Positions 36,919 through 45,085 of a DNA stretch of 64,000 nt are shown here, piece after piece (the first letter of the stretch is position 1; the number at the start of each line of letters is the position of its first letter). Made by a program: the position numbers and the translations under genes. The notes beneath the pieces were generated by a model. It saw only the letters and a list, made by a program, of their open reading frames with translations, had not been told where the DNA came from and searched no databases. The DNA is from Modestobacter sp. VKM Ac-2982 (GTDB lineage: Bacteria; Actinomycetota; Actinomycetes; Mycobacteriales; Geodermatophilaceae): assembly GCF_026967935.1 (NCBI RefSeq), contig NZ_JAPVBL010000007.1, forward strand, positions 124,001 to 188,000. Direction: 5' to 3'.

Positions 36919-37668
36919 ATGACCATCGACACCAACACGGGCAGGACGGCTCAGGAGAAGCCCACCGTGGTGCTCGTGCACGGCGCCTTCGCCGAGTCCG
37001 CGAGCTGGAACGGGGTGATCGAGCAGCTCAGGAGCGATGGCCACCCGGTCATCGCCGCGGCCAACCCGCTCCGGAGCCTGCGCCACGACGCCCTGCAGTT
37101 GCGCAGCGTCCTGGACCAGGTGAGCGGCCCGATCGTGCTGGCCGGCCACTCCTACGGCGGCTCGGTGATGAGCGTGGCGGCCGACGGGCACCCCGGCGTC
37201 CGGGCACTCGTCTACGTGGGCAGCTTCCTGCTGGAGGAAGGGGAGAGCACCGGTGAGCTGGCCGGGAAGTTCCCCGGCAACGAACTCGGGTCTGCGCTGG
37301 ACCCGGTTCCCGTCCCCGACGGGAACGGCGGCACGATGACCGACCTGTACATCCAGCCGGACAAGTTTCGGCAGGTGTTCGCCGCCGACGTCTCGCCGGA
37401 GGTCGCCGAGCTGATGGTCGCGACTCAGAGGCCCATCACCAGCGAGGCGCTGGAGGAGAAGGCGACGGCGGCGGCCTGGCGGACGATCCCGTCCTGGACG
37501 CTCGTCACGCGGCAGGACCTCGCGGTCCCGGCCGAGGCTCAGGTCTTCATGGCCCAGCGCGCGCAGTCCACGGCCGTCGAGGTCGATGCCTCCCACGCCG
37601 TCGCCGTGTCCCGGCCCGGCGCGGTCGCCGACCTGATCGCCGAGGCCGCCCGGGCGACAGCCGGCTGA
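36919..37668 (+). CDS. Alpha/beta hydrolase, EstC-like
   Basis: 249 residues from ATG 36919 with GAGAGGA 7 bases upstream. VVLVHGAFAESASWNGVI (oxyanion region), the nucleophile elbow GHSYGG, and the late His in DASHAVAVSRP give the serine-hydrolase triad outline. It is cytosolic, with no signal sequence. It is closely similar to the hydrolase at 47302-48012 and, like it, sits next to a LuxR-type large regulator, probably its activator. Confidence 0.9.
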   Translation: MTIDTNTGRTAQEKPTVVLVHGAFAESASWNGVIEQLRSDGHPVIAAANPLRSLRHDALQLRSVLDQVSGPIVLAGHSYGGSVMSVAADGHPGVRALVYVGSFLLEEGESTGELAGKFPGNELGSALDPVPVPDGNGGTMTDLYIQPDKFRQVFAADVSPEVAELMVATQRPITSEALEEKATAAAWRTIPSWTLVTRQDLAVPAEAQVFMAQRAQSTAVEVDASHAVAVSRPGAVADLIAEAARATAG

Positions 37669-37861
37669 GCCGCCGCACCACGACCGTCCCGCCGCGCTCC
37701 GGGACCCAGCTGACGGAGCGGGGCGGTCGGGGCGGCGCCGCCACCCAGCCGACAGGAGTCGGTGACGACATGGAGTCCACGCCCTTGCTGCACCGTGGCG
37801 ACGACGTGCGAGTGGACCTCGCGCGAGCATCGTGGAGGGTCCCCGATGACGTGAGCGACAC

Positions 37862-38200
37862 GTGACCCCGGCCCTCGTGAGGGCCTTCTCGCGCGTCCAG
37901 TTCCACGAACGCCACCCGCTCCGCATCCCGGGCGACAGGCTGCCCGCCCTGTTGCGGCTGGCCAGGCCGACCGGTGCACCCGACCGGAAGGCGTTGGTCG
38001 TCTCGAGCGACTCCCCGGACGCCGTCGAGCTCGTCACCCGCCTGTACGACGACCTCGGGTTCGACGCGGTCGACAACAGCCCACTCGGCGAGTCATGGCG
38101 CAGTGCCGCGGGAACGCCTATGTGGCGCCATCACGTCGACGGACAGAGCCGCGAGGAGCTGGTCCAGGACCTGCGGCGCGCCGACCGGATCCTCAGCTGA
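37862..38200 (+). pseudogene. C-terminal fragment of an F420-reductase-like gene (duplicate of 12475-13167)
   Basis: The 112-codon frame encodes AFSRVQFHERHPLRIPGDRLPALLRLARP through WRHHVDGQSREELVQDLRRADRILS. It is nearly the same as residues ~125-230 of the protein at 12475-13167. The Rossmann N-terminus is missing, so it cannot bind NADP. Sequence left of about 37865 is unrelated. Its 3' end overlaps, antisense, the end of the methyltransferase frame. The GTG at 37862 is an accidental start. Confidence 0.88.
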
Positions 38201-38832
38201 TCGCGGACCGTGCCTCGCCCGGCTGTCGTGGGCCGGCGCGCGTAGTACACGAGGGCGGGCGGGAGGTTCCGCCACACGGTTCGGCCGATGAGCACCTCCT
38301 CGAACCGGGCCTCCAGTTCCCGGCGGAACCGTCGGGCGGCGGGCGTCCACCGGCTGTGGACGTACGCGAAGGTGGTGAACACGCCATCCGGCGAGAGACC
38401 GGTGACCATCGCGTCGAGCAGCTGCGCTTGCTGCTGCGGCCGGAATGCGGCCCACGGCAGGCCGCTGACGACGACGTCGGCGTGCGCGATGCCGCGGTCG
38501 GTGAGCACCGTGCCGAGCTCGGCGGCGTCCGCCTGGACCACCGCGACGGCTGGGTGCCGGGTGGACAGGGCCCTGGCCAGCCGTGCGTTGACCTCGATCG
38601 CGAGCTGTCGGCCCCGCCCAGCGAGCCGCTGCTCGATGGCTGTCGTCATCGCCCCGGTGCCAGGACCCAGCTCGACGACGACGACAGCAGCGCCCGTGGG
38701 GACCGGTGCGATGGCGGCGCGGGTCAGCGCTCTCCCGCTGGCCGCGACAGCACCGATCGTCATGGGCGCTCGGAGGAACTCGCGCGGCATCGAGAGGTCG
38801 AGGCACCTCGTCGACGAGGGGTGCTCAGACAC
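38131..38832 (-). CDS. SAM-dependent methyltransferase, phospholipid N-methyltransferase/KsgA-like
   Basis: 233 residues. The SAM-binding motif I is VVELGPGTGAMTTAI (about 52-66). Later motifs include VQADAAEL and VVSGLPWAAF, typical of PmtA-like phospholipid methyltransferases. The family end is near residue 200 (NLPPALVYYARRP). The last ~30 residues are read antisense through the neighbouring F420-reductase fragment, so the native stop was probably lost when that fragment arrived. A C-terminal piece of a homologue lies at 23172-23335. Confidence 0.85.
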   Translation of the reverse strand: MSEHPSSTRCLDLSMPREFLRAPMTIGAVAASGRALTRAAIAPVPTGAAVVVVELGPGTGAMTTAIEQRLAGRGRQLAIEVNARLARALSTRHPAVAVVQADAAELGTVLTDRGIAHADVVVSGLPWAAFRPQQQAQLLDAMVTGLSPDGVFTTFAYVHSRWTPAARRFRRELEARFEEVLIGRTVWRNLPPALVYYARRPTTAGRGTVRDQLRIRSARRRSWTSSSRLCPST

Positions 38833-39727
38833 CGAACTTCACGCCCGTGAGGTCCTCGGAGACGGCCCACAGCCGCTGCTGGACCGCGAGGTCGTAGGAC
38901 TCCGGGCTGGACGTGACGAGCCGGGGGTGCCCGCGGACCTCGCCGCGGCCGCTGGGACCGTAGTACTGCCCGCCGAGGACGGCCGGGTCGGTCGCGGCCC
39001 GCAGCGTCGGCAGGGCGCCCATCGCGGCCGGCTGGGTGAGGAAGGGAGCCAGCCGGTCCATCGGCGCCCGGACCGCGGTCGGGGAGTTGCGCACCAGTTC
39101 GGTGTTCGACACCCCGGGGTGTGCGGCCGCAGCGACGGTGGTCGTGCCGTGCGCCGCGAGCCGGCGCTGCAGTTCGTAGGTGAACATGAGGTTGGCGAGC
39201 TTCGACTGCCCGTAGGCGCCCGCTCGGGAGTACGAGCGTTGCCACTGCAGGTCGTCGAAGTGGATCGCCGCACGGATGCGGTGGCCGACGCTGCTGACCG
39301 TCACGACCCGCGAACCGGGAACGGGCAGCAGCAGGTCGAGCAGCAGCCCGGTGAGGGCGAAGTGACCCAAGTGGTTGGTGCCGAACTGCCGTTCGAAGCC
39401 GTCCTGGGTCGTCTGCTTCGGGGTGTACATCACCCCGGCGTTGTTGATGAGCAGGTCGATCTGCGGACGCGCGGCGCGCAGCTCGGCCGCGGCCGCGTGG
39501 ACCGATTCGAGCGACGTCAGGTCGAGCCGCTGCACGGTGACGTCGCCGGCCATCCGGGCCGCTGCCTGCCGGCCCTTGTCGATGTCCCGCACGGCGAGCA
39601 CCACCGCAGCGCCCCGTTCGGCGAGGGCCTTGGCGGTCTCGAAGCCCAGGCCGGTGTTGGCGCCGGTCACGACCGCCACCCGGCCCTGCTGGTCGGGGAT
39701 GTCGCGCGTCGTCCAGTCTGTGCTCAC
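38825..39727 (-). CDS. SDR-family oxidoreductase, retinol-dehydrogenase/protochlorophyllide-reductase-like
   Basis: 300 residues from the GTG at 39727, chosen because AGGAGG lies 6 bases upstream. The cofactor motif TGANTGLG (residues ~21-28), NNAGVMYTP, a Ser in VSSVGH and catalytic YGQSK are all present. LGHFALTGLL is typical of the large retinol-dehydrogenase-like SDR group. It is divergent from a TetR gene across three operator copies, so repressed until a ligand appears. The substrate is unknown. Confidence 0.92.
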   Translation of the reverse strand: MSTDWTTRDIPDQQGRVAVVTGANTGLGFETAKALAERGAAVVLAVRDIDKGRQAAARMAGDVTVQRLDLTSLESVHAAAAELRAARPQIDLLINNAGVMYTPKQTTQDGFERQFGTNHLGHFALTGLLLDLLLPVPGSRVVTVSSVGHRIRAAIHFDDLQWQRSYSRAGAYGQSKLANLMFTYELQRRLAAHGTTTVAAAAHPGVSNTELVRNSPTAVRAPMDRLAPFLTQPAAMGALPTLRAATDPAVLGGQYYGPSGRGEVRGHPRLVTSSPESYDLAVQQRLWAVSEDLTGVKFGV

Positions 39728-39742
39728 AGCGTCCTCCTGAAG

Positions 39743-39810
39743 AGACCATCGGTCTGTTGTGTCGAGGACGCTAAAAGACCACCGGTCTGCTGTCAAGAGA
39801 CCGGCGGTCT
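39743..39810. promoter_or_regulatory. Three TetR operators AGACC-N3-GGTCT
   Basis: Perfect 13-bp dyads lie at 39743-39755 (spacer ATC), 39776-39788 (ACC) and 39798-39810 (GGC). The middle one fills the spacer of the SDR promoter and the right one lies at the -35 position of the tetR promoter, so one regulator can repress both directions. Centres are 33 and 22 bases apart. Confidence 0.85.
39768..39796 (-). promoter_or_regulatory. Promoter of the SDR gene (TTGACA-N17-TAGCGT)
   Basis: On the minus strand TTGACA (39791-39796) and TAGCGT (39768-39773) are separated by exactly 17 bases, the consensus for the primary sigma factor. Operator 2 (39776-39788) lies inside the spacer. Operator 1 is about 20 bases downstream. 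Confidence 0.75.
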
Positions 39811-39819
39811 GCAAGGTGC

Positions 39820-39825
39820 TAGGGT
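39820..39825 (+). promoter_or_regulatory. -10 box of the TetR gene, leaderless
   Basis: TAGGGT ends 6 bases before the GTG start at 39832, with no ribosome-binding site between. Operator 3 (39798-39810) is just upstream, so the gene is probably autoregulated. Confidence 0.6.
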
Positions 39826-39831
39826 TGCGCG

Positions 39832-40497
39832 GTGACCTTCCATCGGGCCCGCAGTGAGGAGCAGCGCGAGATCCGGCGCCGGGCGATCCTGGACACGGCG
39901 GCCGCGATGCTCGACGAGATGCCGGTGGCCGACGTCAGCCTCAACGAGCTCAGCCGCCGCGTGGGCCTGGCGAAGTCCAACGTGCTGCGCTACTTCGACT
40001 CCCGCGAGGGCGTGCTCCTCGAGCTGATGGACGCCGTCCTACGGGACTGGCTCGCCGAGCTGACCGACGACCTGGCCACCGGGATCGACACGGGCCTGCC
40101 GCTGGAGCCGCGGGCCGAACAGCTGGCTGCGGTGCTCGCCCGGTCACTGGCGGGGAACAGGGTGCTGTGCGACCTGGTGGGGGCGCAGGGCGGCGTCCTG
40201 GAGCGGAACGTCACCGTCGAGGTCGTCACCCGCCACAAGCGCACGGCCCTGACCCGGCTCGCTGCCGCGGCCGATCTCCTGCGCCGGTACGTGCCAGAGC
40301 TCGGCGCCGCGGCCGAGACGTTCTGCTTCCAGGCGATGGTGCTGGCCGGCGCCCTGGCGCCCTACAGCTCGCCGCCGCCCGGCGTGCGGGCCGCCTACGA
40401 GGCCGAGCCGGCGCTCGCCGTCCTGCACCTGGAACTGCAGGACTCCCTGCAGCTGGCGATCCGGACCATGCTGTTGGGGGCCGTGCCCCGCGGCTGA
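39832..40497 (+). CDS. TetR-family transcriptional regulator
   Basis: 221 residues. The HTH (about 10-60) reads REIRRRAILDTAAAMLDE, VSLNELSRRVGLAKSNVLRYFDSREGVLLEL. The C-terminal ligand domain is TetR_C-like (VLCDLVGAQGGVLERNVTVEVVTRHKRTAL). GTG at 39832 is at the 5' end of the expected transcript. Operators to the left control both this gene and the divergent SDR. It ends convergently with MsrA across a hairpin. Confidence 0.92.
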   Translation: MTFHRARSEEQREIRRRAILDTAAAMLDEMPVADVSLNELSRRVGLAKSNVLRYFDSREGVLLELMDAVLRDWLAELTDDLATGIDTGLPLEPRAEQLAAVLARSLAGNRVLCDLVGAQGGVLERNVTVEVVTRHKRTALTRLAAAADLLRRYVPELGAAAETFCFQAMVLAGALAPYSSPPPGVRAAYEAEPALAVLHLELQDSLQLAIRTMLLGAVPRG

Positions 40498-40524
40498 CGC
40501 TGCGGCTCTGACGGCACCGACCGA

Positions 40525-40551
40525 CCTGGTCGCTCCTACCGAGCGACCAGG
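40525..40551. terminator. Stem-loop between convergent TetR and MsrA genes
   Basis: CCTGGTCGCTC (40525-40535) pairs perfectly with GAGCGACCAGG (40541-40551) around loop CTACC: an 11-bp stem in the 120 bases between two convergent stops. No T-run follows, so it is an I-shaped terminator serving both directions. Confidence 0.7.
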
Positions 40552-40617
40552 GGGGTGGGCGTCGACCAGCGTCCCGTCGTCCACCCACCCCCTGGTCGCC
40601 CGATCGGGGACCTCAGG

Positions 40618-41133
40618 TCATCGGGTGGTCTGCGCCTCGCGACGCGGGAGCACCCAGTCGGGACGCACGTAGTGGCACGTGTACCCGAAGGGGATCTTCT
40701 GCAGGTAGTCCTGGTGCTCGTCCTCGGCCTCCCAGAACGGGCCGGCCGCCTCGACCTCGGTGACGACCTCGCCGGGCCAGATGCCCGAGGCGTCGACGTC
40801 GGCGATGGTGTCGAGCGCGACGCGCTGCTGCTCGTCACTGGTGTAGAAGATCGCCGAGCGGTAGCTGCGACCGACGTCGTTGCCCTGACGGTCCTTCGTC
40901 GACGGGTCGTGGATCTGGAAGAAGAACTCCAGCAGCTCCCGGAACGAGATCACATCGGGGTCGAAGACGATCTCGACCGCCTCGGCGTGGTCGCCGTGGT
41001 CGCGGTACGTGGCGTTCGGGGTGTCGCCTCCCGAGTAGCCGACGCGGGTGGAGAGCACCCCCGGGCGCTTGCGCAGGAGGTCCTGCGCGCCCCAGAAGCA
41101 GCCGCCGGCGAGGATCGCGGTCTCAGTGGTCAT
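40618..41133 (-). CDS. msrA: Peptide-methionine (S)-S-oxide reductase
   Basis: 171 residues from ATG 41133. The signature GCFWGAQD carries the catalytic Cys (C12). [16 protein letters not shown] and [21 protein letters not shown] are the usual MsrA blocks. It reduces methionine-S-sulfoxide in oxidised proteins in the cytosol, with electrons from thioredoxin. It is a single gene, convergent with the TetR gene. The recycling Cys near the C-terminus is not obvious in RREAQTTR, though a Cys occurs in GYTCHYV. Confidence 0.96.
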   Translation of the reverse strand: MTTETAILAGGCFWGAQDLLRKRPGVLSTRVGYSGGDTPNATYRDHGDHAEAVEIVFDPDVISFRELLEFFFQIHDPSTKDRQGNDVGRSYRSAIFYTSDEQQRVALDTIADVDASGIWPGEVVTEVEAAGPFWEAEDEHQDYLQKIPFGYTCHYVRPDWVLPRREAQTTR

Positions 41134-41249
41134 GGGTGCCTGCCTCTCTGTCGAGTACGGCCGGACAACACCGCGACCGGTGTCAGTCCTTCCCGCCGGG
41201 CCCCGCGGCTGCCGGCCGGAGGCGATGCCGACCCGACGGCGACAGGGAG

Positions 41250-41459
41250 TCAGGGCGCCTGGAGGCGGTGGGTGCCGGGTCCGTCGTCCAACGCCTCGTC
41301 GAGGGCCTGCGCGAGCACGACCTGCTGGCCGCTCTCCAGGCACGTCAGTCCCTGCAGGTAGCCGTCGAGGTCGATGAGGTCGCCCGTGCCCGTCAGGGCC
41401 ACGTACCGGAACCAGAGCGCTTGCGTCGTGAGGTCGGCGCGGACGCGGGCCGCGTCCAT
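41250..41459 (-). CDS. Small hypothetical protein
   Basis: 69 residues from ATG 41459: [24 protein letters not shown], then [30 protein letters not shown]. It is predicted helical and acidic, with no domain I recognise. An upstream in-frame start at 41555 gives an Arg-rich extension of doubtful value. The compositional contrast between helix-forming C-terminal part and the extension suggests the short version. Function is unknown. Confidence 0.5.
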   Translation of the reverse strand: MDAARVRADLTTQALWFRYVALTGTGDLIDLDGYLQGLTCLESGQQVVLAQALDEALDDGPGTHRLQAP

Positions 41460-41921
41460 CTGCCGACGTCGTTCGTCAGGGGGCGTGGGTGCGACCCGGG
41501 GTCGGTCGATCGCATGGACGGACCCGCTGCTGCGGCGGAAGGACCTTCGTGGCACGTCTCAACTCCGGTGGTGTGACACCGGGGTGACCCCCGCGGCAGG
41601 AACCCCGAGCTGAGGTCCCGCGAACACACGCCGTCTGTTCCACGTGCTGTAGCTGCGCCGACCGTACGCTGATCTGGGCCTGACTCCCGTTCGTGCGGCT
41701 CGACTTCTCCGAGGAGTGTGGGCGGAGGCCCCCTGCCGGGTCAGCAACGCCGTCTCCGCCGACCACGGAGCCAGAGCCCGCGGCCGCTCGCCCCAGCCGA
41801 TGGTGACGACAGCGTGACGGGGCCGTGACGGCAGTTCGGTCACCCTCACGTGGCCTGCGATCCGCCCACGGGATCGCGTGCAAGGGAGCTGTCTTCCCCG
41901 TCTCCCGCTGGTGAGGGCCGG
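41460..41921. other. Intergenic stretch
   Basis: About 460 bases. No gene with family motifs is visible, and no repeat or strong hairpin was noticed. Confidence 0.4.
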
Positions 41922-42683
41922 ATGGCGACTGGACAGGGACGGTCTGCTGGACCGGCGACGAGAACACGCTGGCTGACCCCGGAGAAGGTCGCCGCCTGGG
42001 TGGTCGCCCCGGTGCTCGTCACCGCGTTGGGCGTGGCGATCACGTCGTGGGTCAACCGCCCTCGGACTGACCTCGAGGTCGTCGGCGTCACGGTCCTGGA
42101 CGGCTCGGTCGTGACCGGCCAGCGCGAGGGTGAGTTCGAGATCGTGTCACCGAAGGTCCAGGTCGCCGTGCGCAATGTCGGCGATCAGGTCTCTGTGGTG
42201 ACCGGCGCGCAGCTCGAGATCCTCGACCACGCCTTCTTCGAGGTGTGCGAGGCGGGCGGCGCACTGATGGTCAGTCAGACGTACGACGTGACCCTGCCGC
42301 TCGATCCGGAGCCTGGTCAGGTCCTCGATGTGGACGTCGCCCAGGAGATCGAGCCCGCTCGAGCCGATCGGTTCGAGTTCTCCCTGCAGGTCCCCGAACC
42401 CCAGGACGTCGTGGGCACCCACATGTACCGGGTGCGGGTGTCGCTGACCCGCGACGGCGACTCCGAGACCCTCGACGCGGGAACCGTCGTCTTCGGCGCC
42501 CCGCACCTCCTGGTCGACAACCTCTGGGTGACCGACGACGACCTCGAGATCCCGGGACCCGTCGGAGCGTGCTACCGCCGTCTGCACCAGGAGTACCTAC
42601 GAGTGCAGGGATGGGAAGGCGAGACGTCGGAACAGCTCCGGGCTGCGCCTGAGGACGTCCTGCGGGAGGGACCGCTCGACTGA
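41922..42683 (+). CDS. Membrane-anchored hypothetical protein
   Basis: 253 residues from ATG 41922 (an upstream in-frame ATG at 41850 adds 24 disordered residues). One membrane segment near the N-terminus (WVVAPVLVTALGVAITSWV, about 25-43) precedes an exposed beta-rich region: EIVSPKVQVAVRNVGDQVSVVTGAQLEIL and VVGTHMYRVRVSLTRDGD. This looks like an immunoglobulin-like fold displayed outside the membrane. I do not recognise a family. Isolated gene. Confidence 0.6.
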   Translation: MATGQGRSAGPATRTRWLTPEKVAAWVVAPVLVTALGVAITSWVNRPRTDLEVVGVTVLDGSVVTGQREGEFEIVSPKVQVAVRNVGDQVSVVTGAQLEILDHAFFEVCEAGGALMVSQTYDVTLPLDPEPGQVLDVDVAQEIEPARADRFEFSLQVPEPQDVVGTHMYRVRVSLTRDGDSETLDAGTVVFGAPHLLVDNLWVTDDDLEIPGPVGACYRRLHQEYLRVQGWEGETSEQLRAAPEDVLREGPLD

Positions 42684-42789
42684 GGACGCCGTCGACGCGC
42701 GTGACTGCAGCGGCGTTGGACGGGATCCCGCCGGCCCGCTCCGCTACCTTGGCCTCCCGTTCGACGGGTCACCGGAGGCGAGGCCGCAC

Positions 42790-43488
42790 GTGCAGGTCAA
42801 CGACTACGACAGCTTCGGCGCGGCGTACTCGGCAGAGAACGACGTCAACCTCATCAACGCCCACTACGAGCGACCCGCGATGCTGGACCTCGTCGGTGAC
42901 GTACGCGGTCGCCGCGTCCTCGACGTCGGCTGCGGCTCCGGACCGCTCGCTGCGGCGCTGCGCGCCCGGGGTGCGGTCGTGACGGGCTTCGACTCGAGCG
43001 CGGTCATGGTCGAGCTGGCGCGGGACCGGCTCGGCGAGGACGCCGACGTCCAGGTCGCCGACCTGTCGGCCCCGCTGCCCTTCGCCGACGGCGGCTTCGA
43101 CGACGTGACCGCCTCGCTCGTCCTGCACTACCTGCGCGACTGGTCGGCACCGCTGGCCGAGCTGCGTCGCGTGCTCCGGCCGGGTGGACGGCTCGTGCTG
43201 TCGGTCAACCACCCGAGCCTCTACAAGATGCTGCACCCCGAGACCGACTACTTCGCCCTCACCCAGTGGACGGACGAGTACACCTTCGGGGACCAGCAGG
43301 CTGAGCTGACGTACTGGCACCGGCCGCTGCACGCCATGACGGACGCCTTCGCCGACGCGGGCTTCCAGCTCGCCCGCATCAGTGAACCGCCGTGGTCACC
43401 GGACACCCCACCGGAGCTCCTGCCGCCCCAGTTCGCCGGCCGCACGTCGTTCCTGAGCTTCGTCTTCTTCGTGCTCGTCGCGAGCTGA
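42790..43488 (+). CDS. Class I SAM-dependent methyltransferase
   Basis: 232 residues from GTG 42790. SAM motif I is VLDVGCGSGPLAAAL (about 41-55), the acidic loop is TGFDSS, and VADLSAPLPF and LVLHYLRDW follow, a Methyltransf_11/25 pattern. YDSFGAAYSAEND at the start is typical of small-molecule methyltransferases. The acceptor is unknown. A weak remnant of the dispersed repeat tail lies about 40 bases after its stop. Confidence 0.9.
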   Translation: MQVNDYDSFGAAYSAENDVNLINAHYERPAMLDLVGDVRGRRVLDVGCGSGPLAAALRARGAVVTGFDSSAVMVELARDRLGEDADVQVADLSAPLPFADGGFDDVTASLVLHYLRDWSAPLAELRRVLRPGGRLVLSVNHPSLYKMLHPETDYFALTQWTDEYTFGDQQAELTYWHRPLHAMTDAFADAGFQLARISEPPWSPDTPPELLPPQFAGRTSFLSFVFFVLVAS

Positions 43489-43528
43489 GCCGCCCGACCG
43501 TCCCGACGCCGACCAGGGCGGGATGGCT

Positions 43529-43553
43529 GTCACGACAGCCGGTGGGGGTGTCG
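43529..43553 (-). repeat. Possible remnant of QOR-5' repeat tail (copy I)
   Basis: The minus strand reads CGACACCC-CCACCGGCTGTCGTGAC, close to the repeat end CGACACCCACCACCGGCTGT plus the terminal codons found in copies C, D and H, with small gaps. It is the same orientation and, like other copies, lies about 40 bases after a plus-strand stop. The match is short, so it could be chance. Confidence 0.35.
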
Positions 43554-43631
43554 TCACCCGCCGTCGGGGGTCGGCGGTGAGAGGCTCCCGAGCGGTCGCC
43601 TGCGACGGTGACCCGTCATGACGGGAGCTCG

Positions 43632-44963
43632 ATGGCAGTGACGTCCTTGTCCGGAACGGGAGACCTGGCCCAGATGGACCCCCTCGTCGGCGCCGACCTG
43701 CGCATCTCCGTCGGCGGCGAGCAGCGTCGGTACGTCGACCTCGACGCCGCGGCCACGACGTCGGCCTCGGCGGGCGTCGTCCGTGCCGTGCAGGAGTTCC
43801 TGCCGTGGTACTCCAGCGTCCACCGGGGAGCCGGCGCGAAGTCGCAGTTCACCAGCGCCAGGTACGAGCAGGCGCGCGAGACCCTCCTCCGGTTCGTGGG
43901 AGCCGATCCGGCGACGCACGTGGCCCTGTTCCCCCGGAACACCACGGAGGCCCTCAACCTGACCGCCTTCCGGTTGGGCCTGACCCGCGACGACGTCGTC
44001 GTCACCACCGCGGTCGAGCACCACGCCAACCTGCTGCCCTGGCAGCGCCACGCGCAGGTCCGGGTCGTCGACGTCGACGGGGCCGGGACCTTCGACGTCG
44101 CCGCCGTGGTCGCCGCCCTCGACGAGCGGCCCACGCCACGCGTGCTGGCGGTCTCCGGGGCGTCCAACGTCACCGGCTGGATGCCCGACCTCGCCGCGAT
44201 CGCGGCGGCGGCCCGGGACCGGGGTGTGCTGGTGGTGGTCGACGGCGCGCAACTGGTGCCGCACCGCCCGGTGGACATGGCCGCCCTCGGGATCGACGTG
44301 CTCGCGTGGTCCGGCCACAAGATGTTCGCGCCCTTCGGCGCGGGCGGCCTGGTCGTCGACCGCCGGCTGCTCGCCGACGGCGAGCCCTTCCTCGTCGGGG
44401 GTGGGGCGGTGAAGGCGGTCTCGCACGAGGAGGTCATCTGGGCCGACACCCCCGACCGGGACGACGCGGGGACGCCCAACGTCGTCGGCGTCGTGGCCCT
44501 CGCCGCCGCCGCGGAGGAACTGCTCGCCGCGGCAGGGCGGAACCGGGTCCACGAGGACCTGCTCGTCCGGGCGTTGGACGACGAGCTCGCCACCGTCCCC
44601 GGGCTGCACCGCCTGGGGCCGGTGTCCGGCGACCGTCTCCCCGTGGCCGCCTTCGTCATCGACGGGATGTCCCACGGGGAGGTCGCAGAGCGGCTGGCCC
44701 GGGAGCACGGCATCGGCGTCCGCAGCGGGTGCTTCTGCGCCCACCCCTACCTCAGCCGGCTGTTCGGGCTCACCCCGGGCGAGGTGCAGCAGTTCCACGA
44801 CGACGCGCGGGCGGACCGGACCGACCGGCTGCCGGGCGCCGTCCGGGTGAGCTGCAGCTCGGCCACGCCGCTGGCCGACGTCGCCACGCTGGGAGAGGCC
44901 CTGCGCGCCCTCACCGCGCACGCCGGGGACCAGGTCCTGACCCGGCGGCTCGTCCGCGGCTGA
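43632..44963 (+). CDS. Aminotransferase class V, cysteine desulfurase/NifS-like
   Basis: 443 residues from ATG 43632 (GGGAG upstream). PLP-dependent fold: LDAAATTSASAGVV, FPRNTTEALNLTAF, VEHHANLLPWQRH (His stacking on PLP), VDGAQLVPHRP and Schiff-base Lys in WSGHKMFAPFG. GVRSGCFCAHPYL supplies a Cys at the desulfurase loop. It could be a SufS/Csd-like desulfurase or a related lyase. No iron-sulfur assembly genes are nearby, so a dedicated role in Fe-S biogenesis is not supported. Confidence 0.88.
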   Translation: MAVTSLSGTGDLAQMDPLVGADLRISVGGEQRRYVDLDAAATTSASAGVVRAVQEFLPWYSSVHRGAGAKSQFTSARYEQARETLLRFVGADPATHVALFPRNTTEALNLTAFRLGLTRDDVVVTTAVEHHANLLPWQRHAQVRVVDVDGAGTFDVAAVVAALDERPTPRVLAVSGASNVTGWMPDLAAIAAAARDRGVLVVVDGAQLVPHRPVDMAALGIDVLAWSGHKMFAPFGAGGLVVDRRLLADGEPFLVGGGAVKAVSHEEVIWADTPDRDDAGTPNVVGVVALAAAAEELLAAAGRNRVHEDLLVRALDDELATVPGLHRLGPVSGDRLPVAAFVIDGMSHGEVAERLAREHGIGVRSGCFCAHPYLSRLFGLTPGEVQQFHDDARADRTDRLPGAVRVSCSSATPLADVATLGEALRALTAHAGDQVLTRRLVRG

Positions 44964-45052
44964 GGGCCGGTCAGCTCAGCGGGAGGGCGCCCGGACCGGG
45001 GCGGGGGACGACCACCGCACCGGCGCCCGGGCCGTCGCCGGAGCGGCTCCGG

Positions 45053-45085
45053 TCAGTCGCGGGACAGCCGGTGGTGGGCGTCGGC
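45053..45085 (-). repeat. QOR-5' repeat tail, copy H (fused in-frame to a hydrolase)
   Basis: 33 bases encoding ADAHHRLSRD and TGA, identical in layout to the terminal codons of copy D (ADAHHRLSRN). Only the tail remains. It forms the last ten codons and stop of the hydrolase to its right. It lies about 90 bases after the NifS-like gene stop. Confidence 0.8.

Noticed and set aside
37770-37865. A 31-codon frame (MESTPLLHRGDDVR...) before the F420-like fragment
   Set aside because: No family is recognised and it overlaps the fragment; too short to support.
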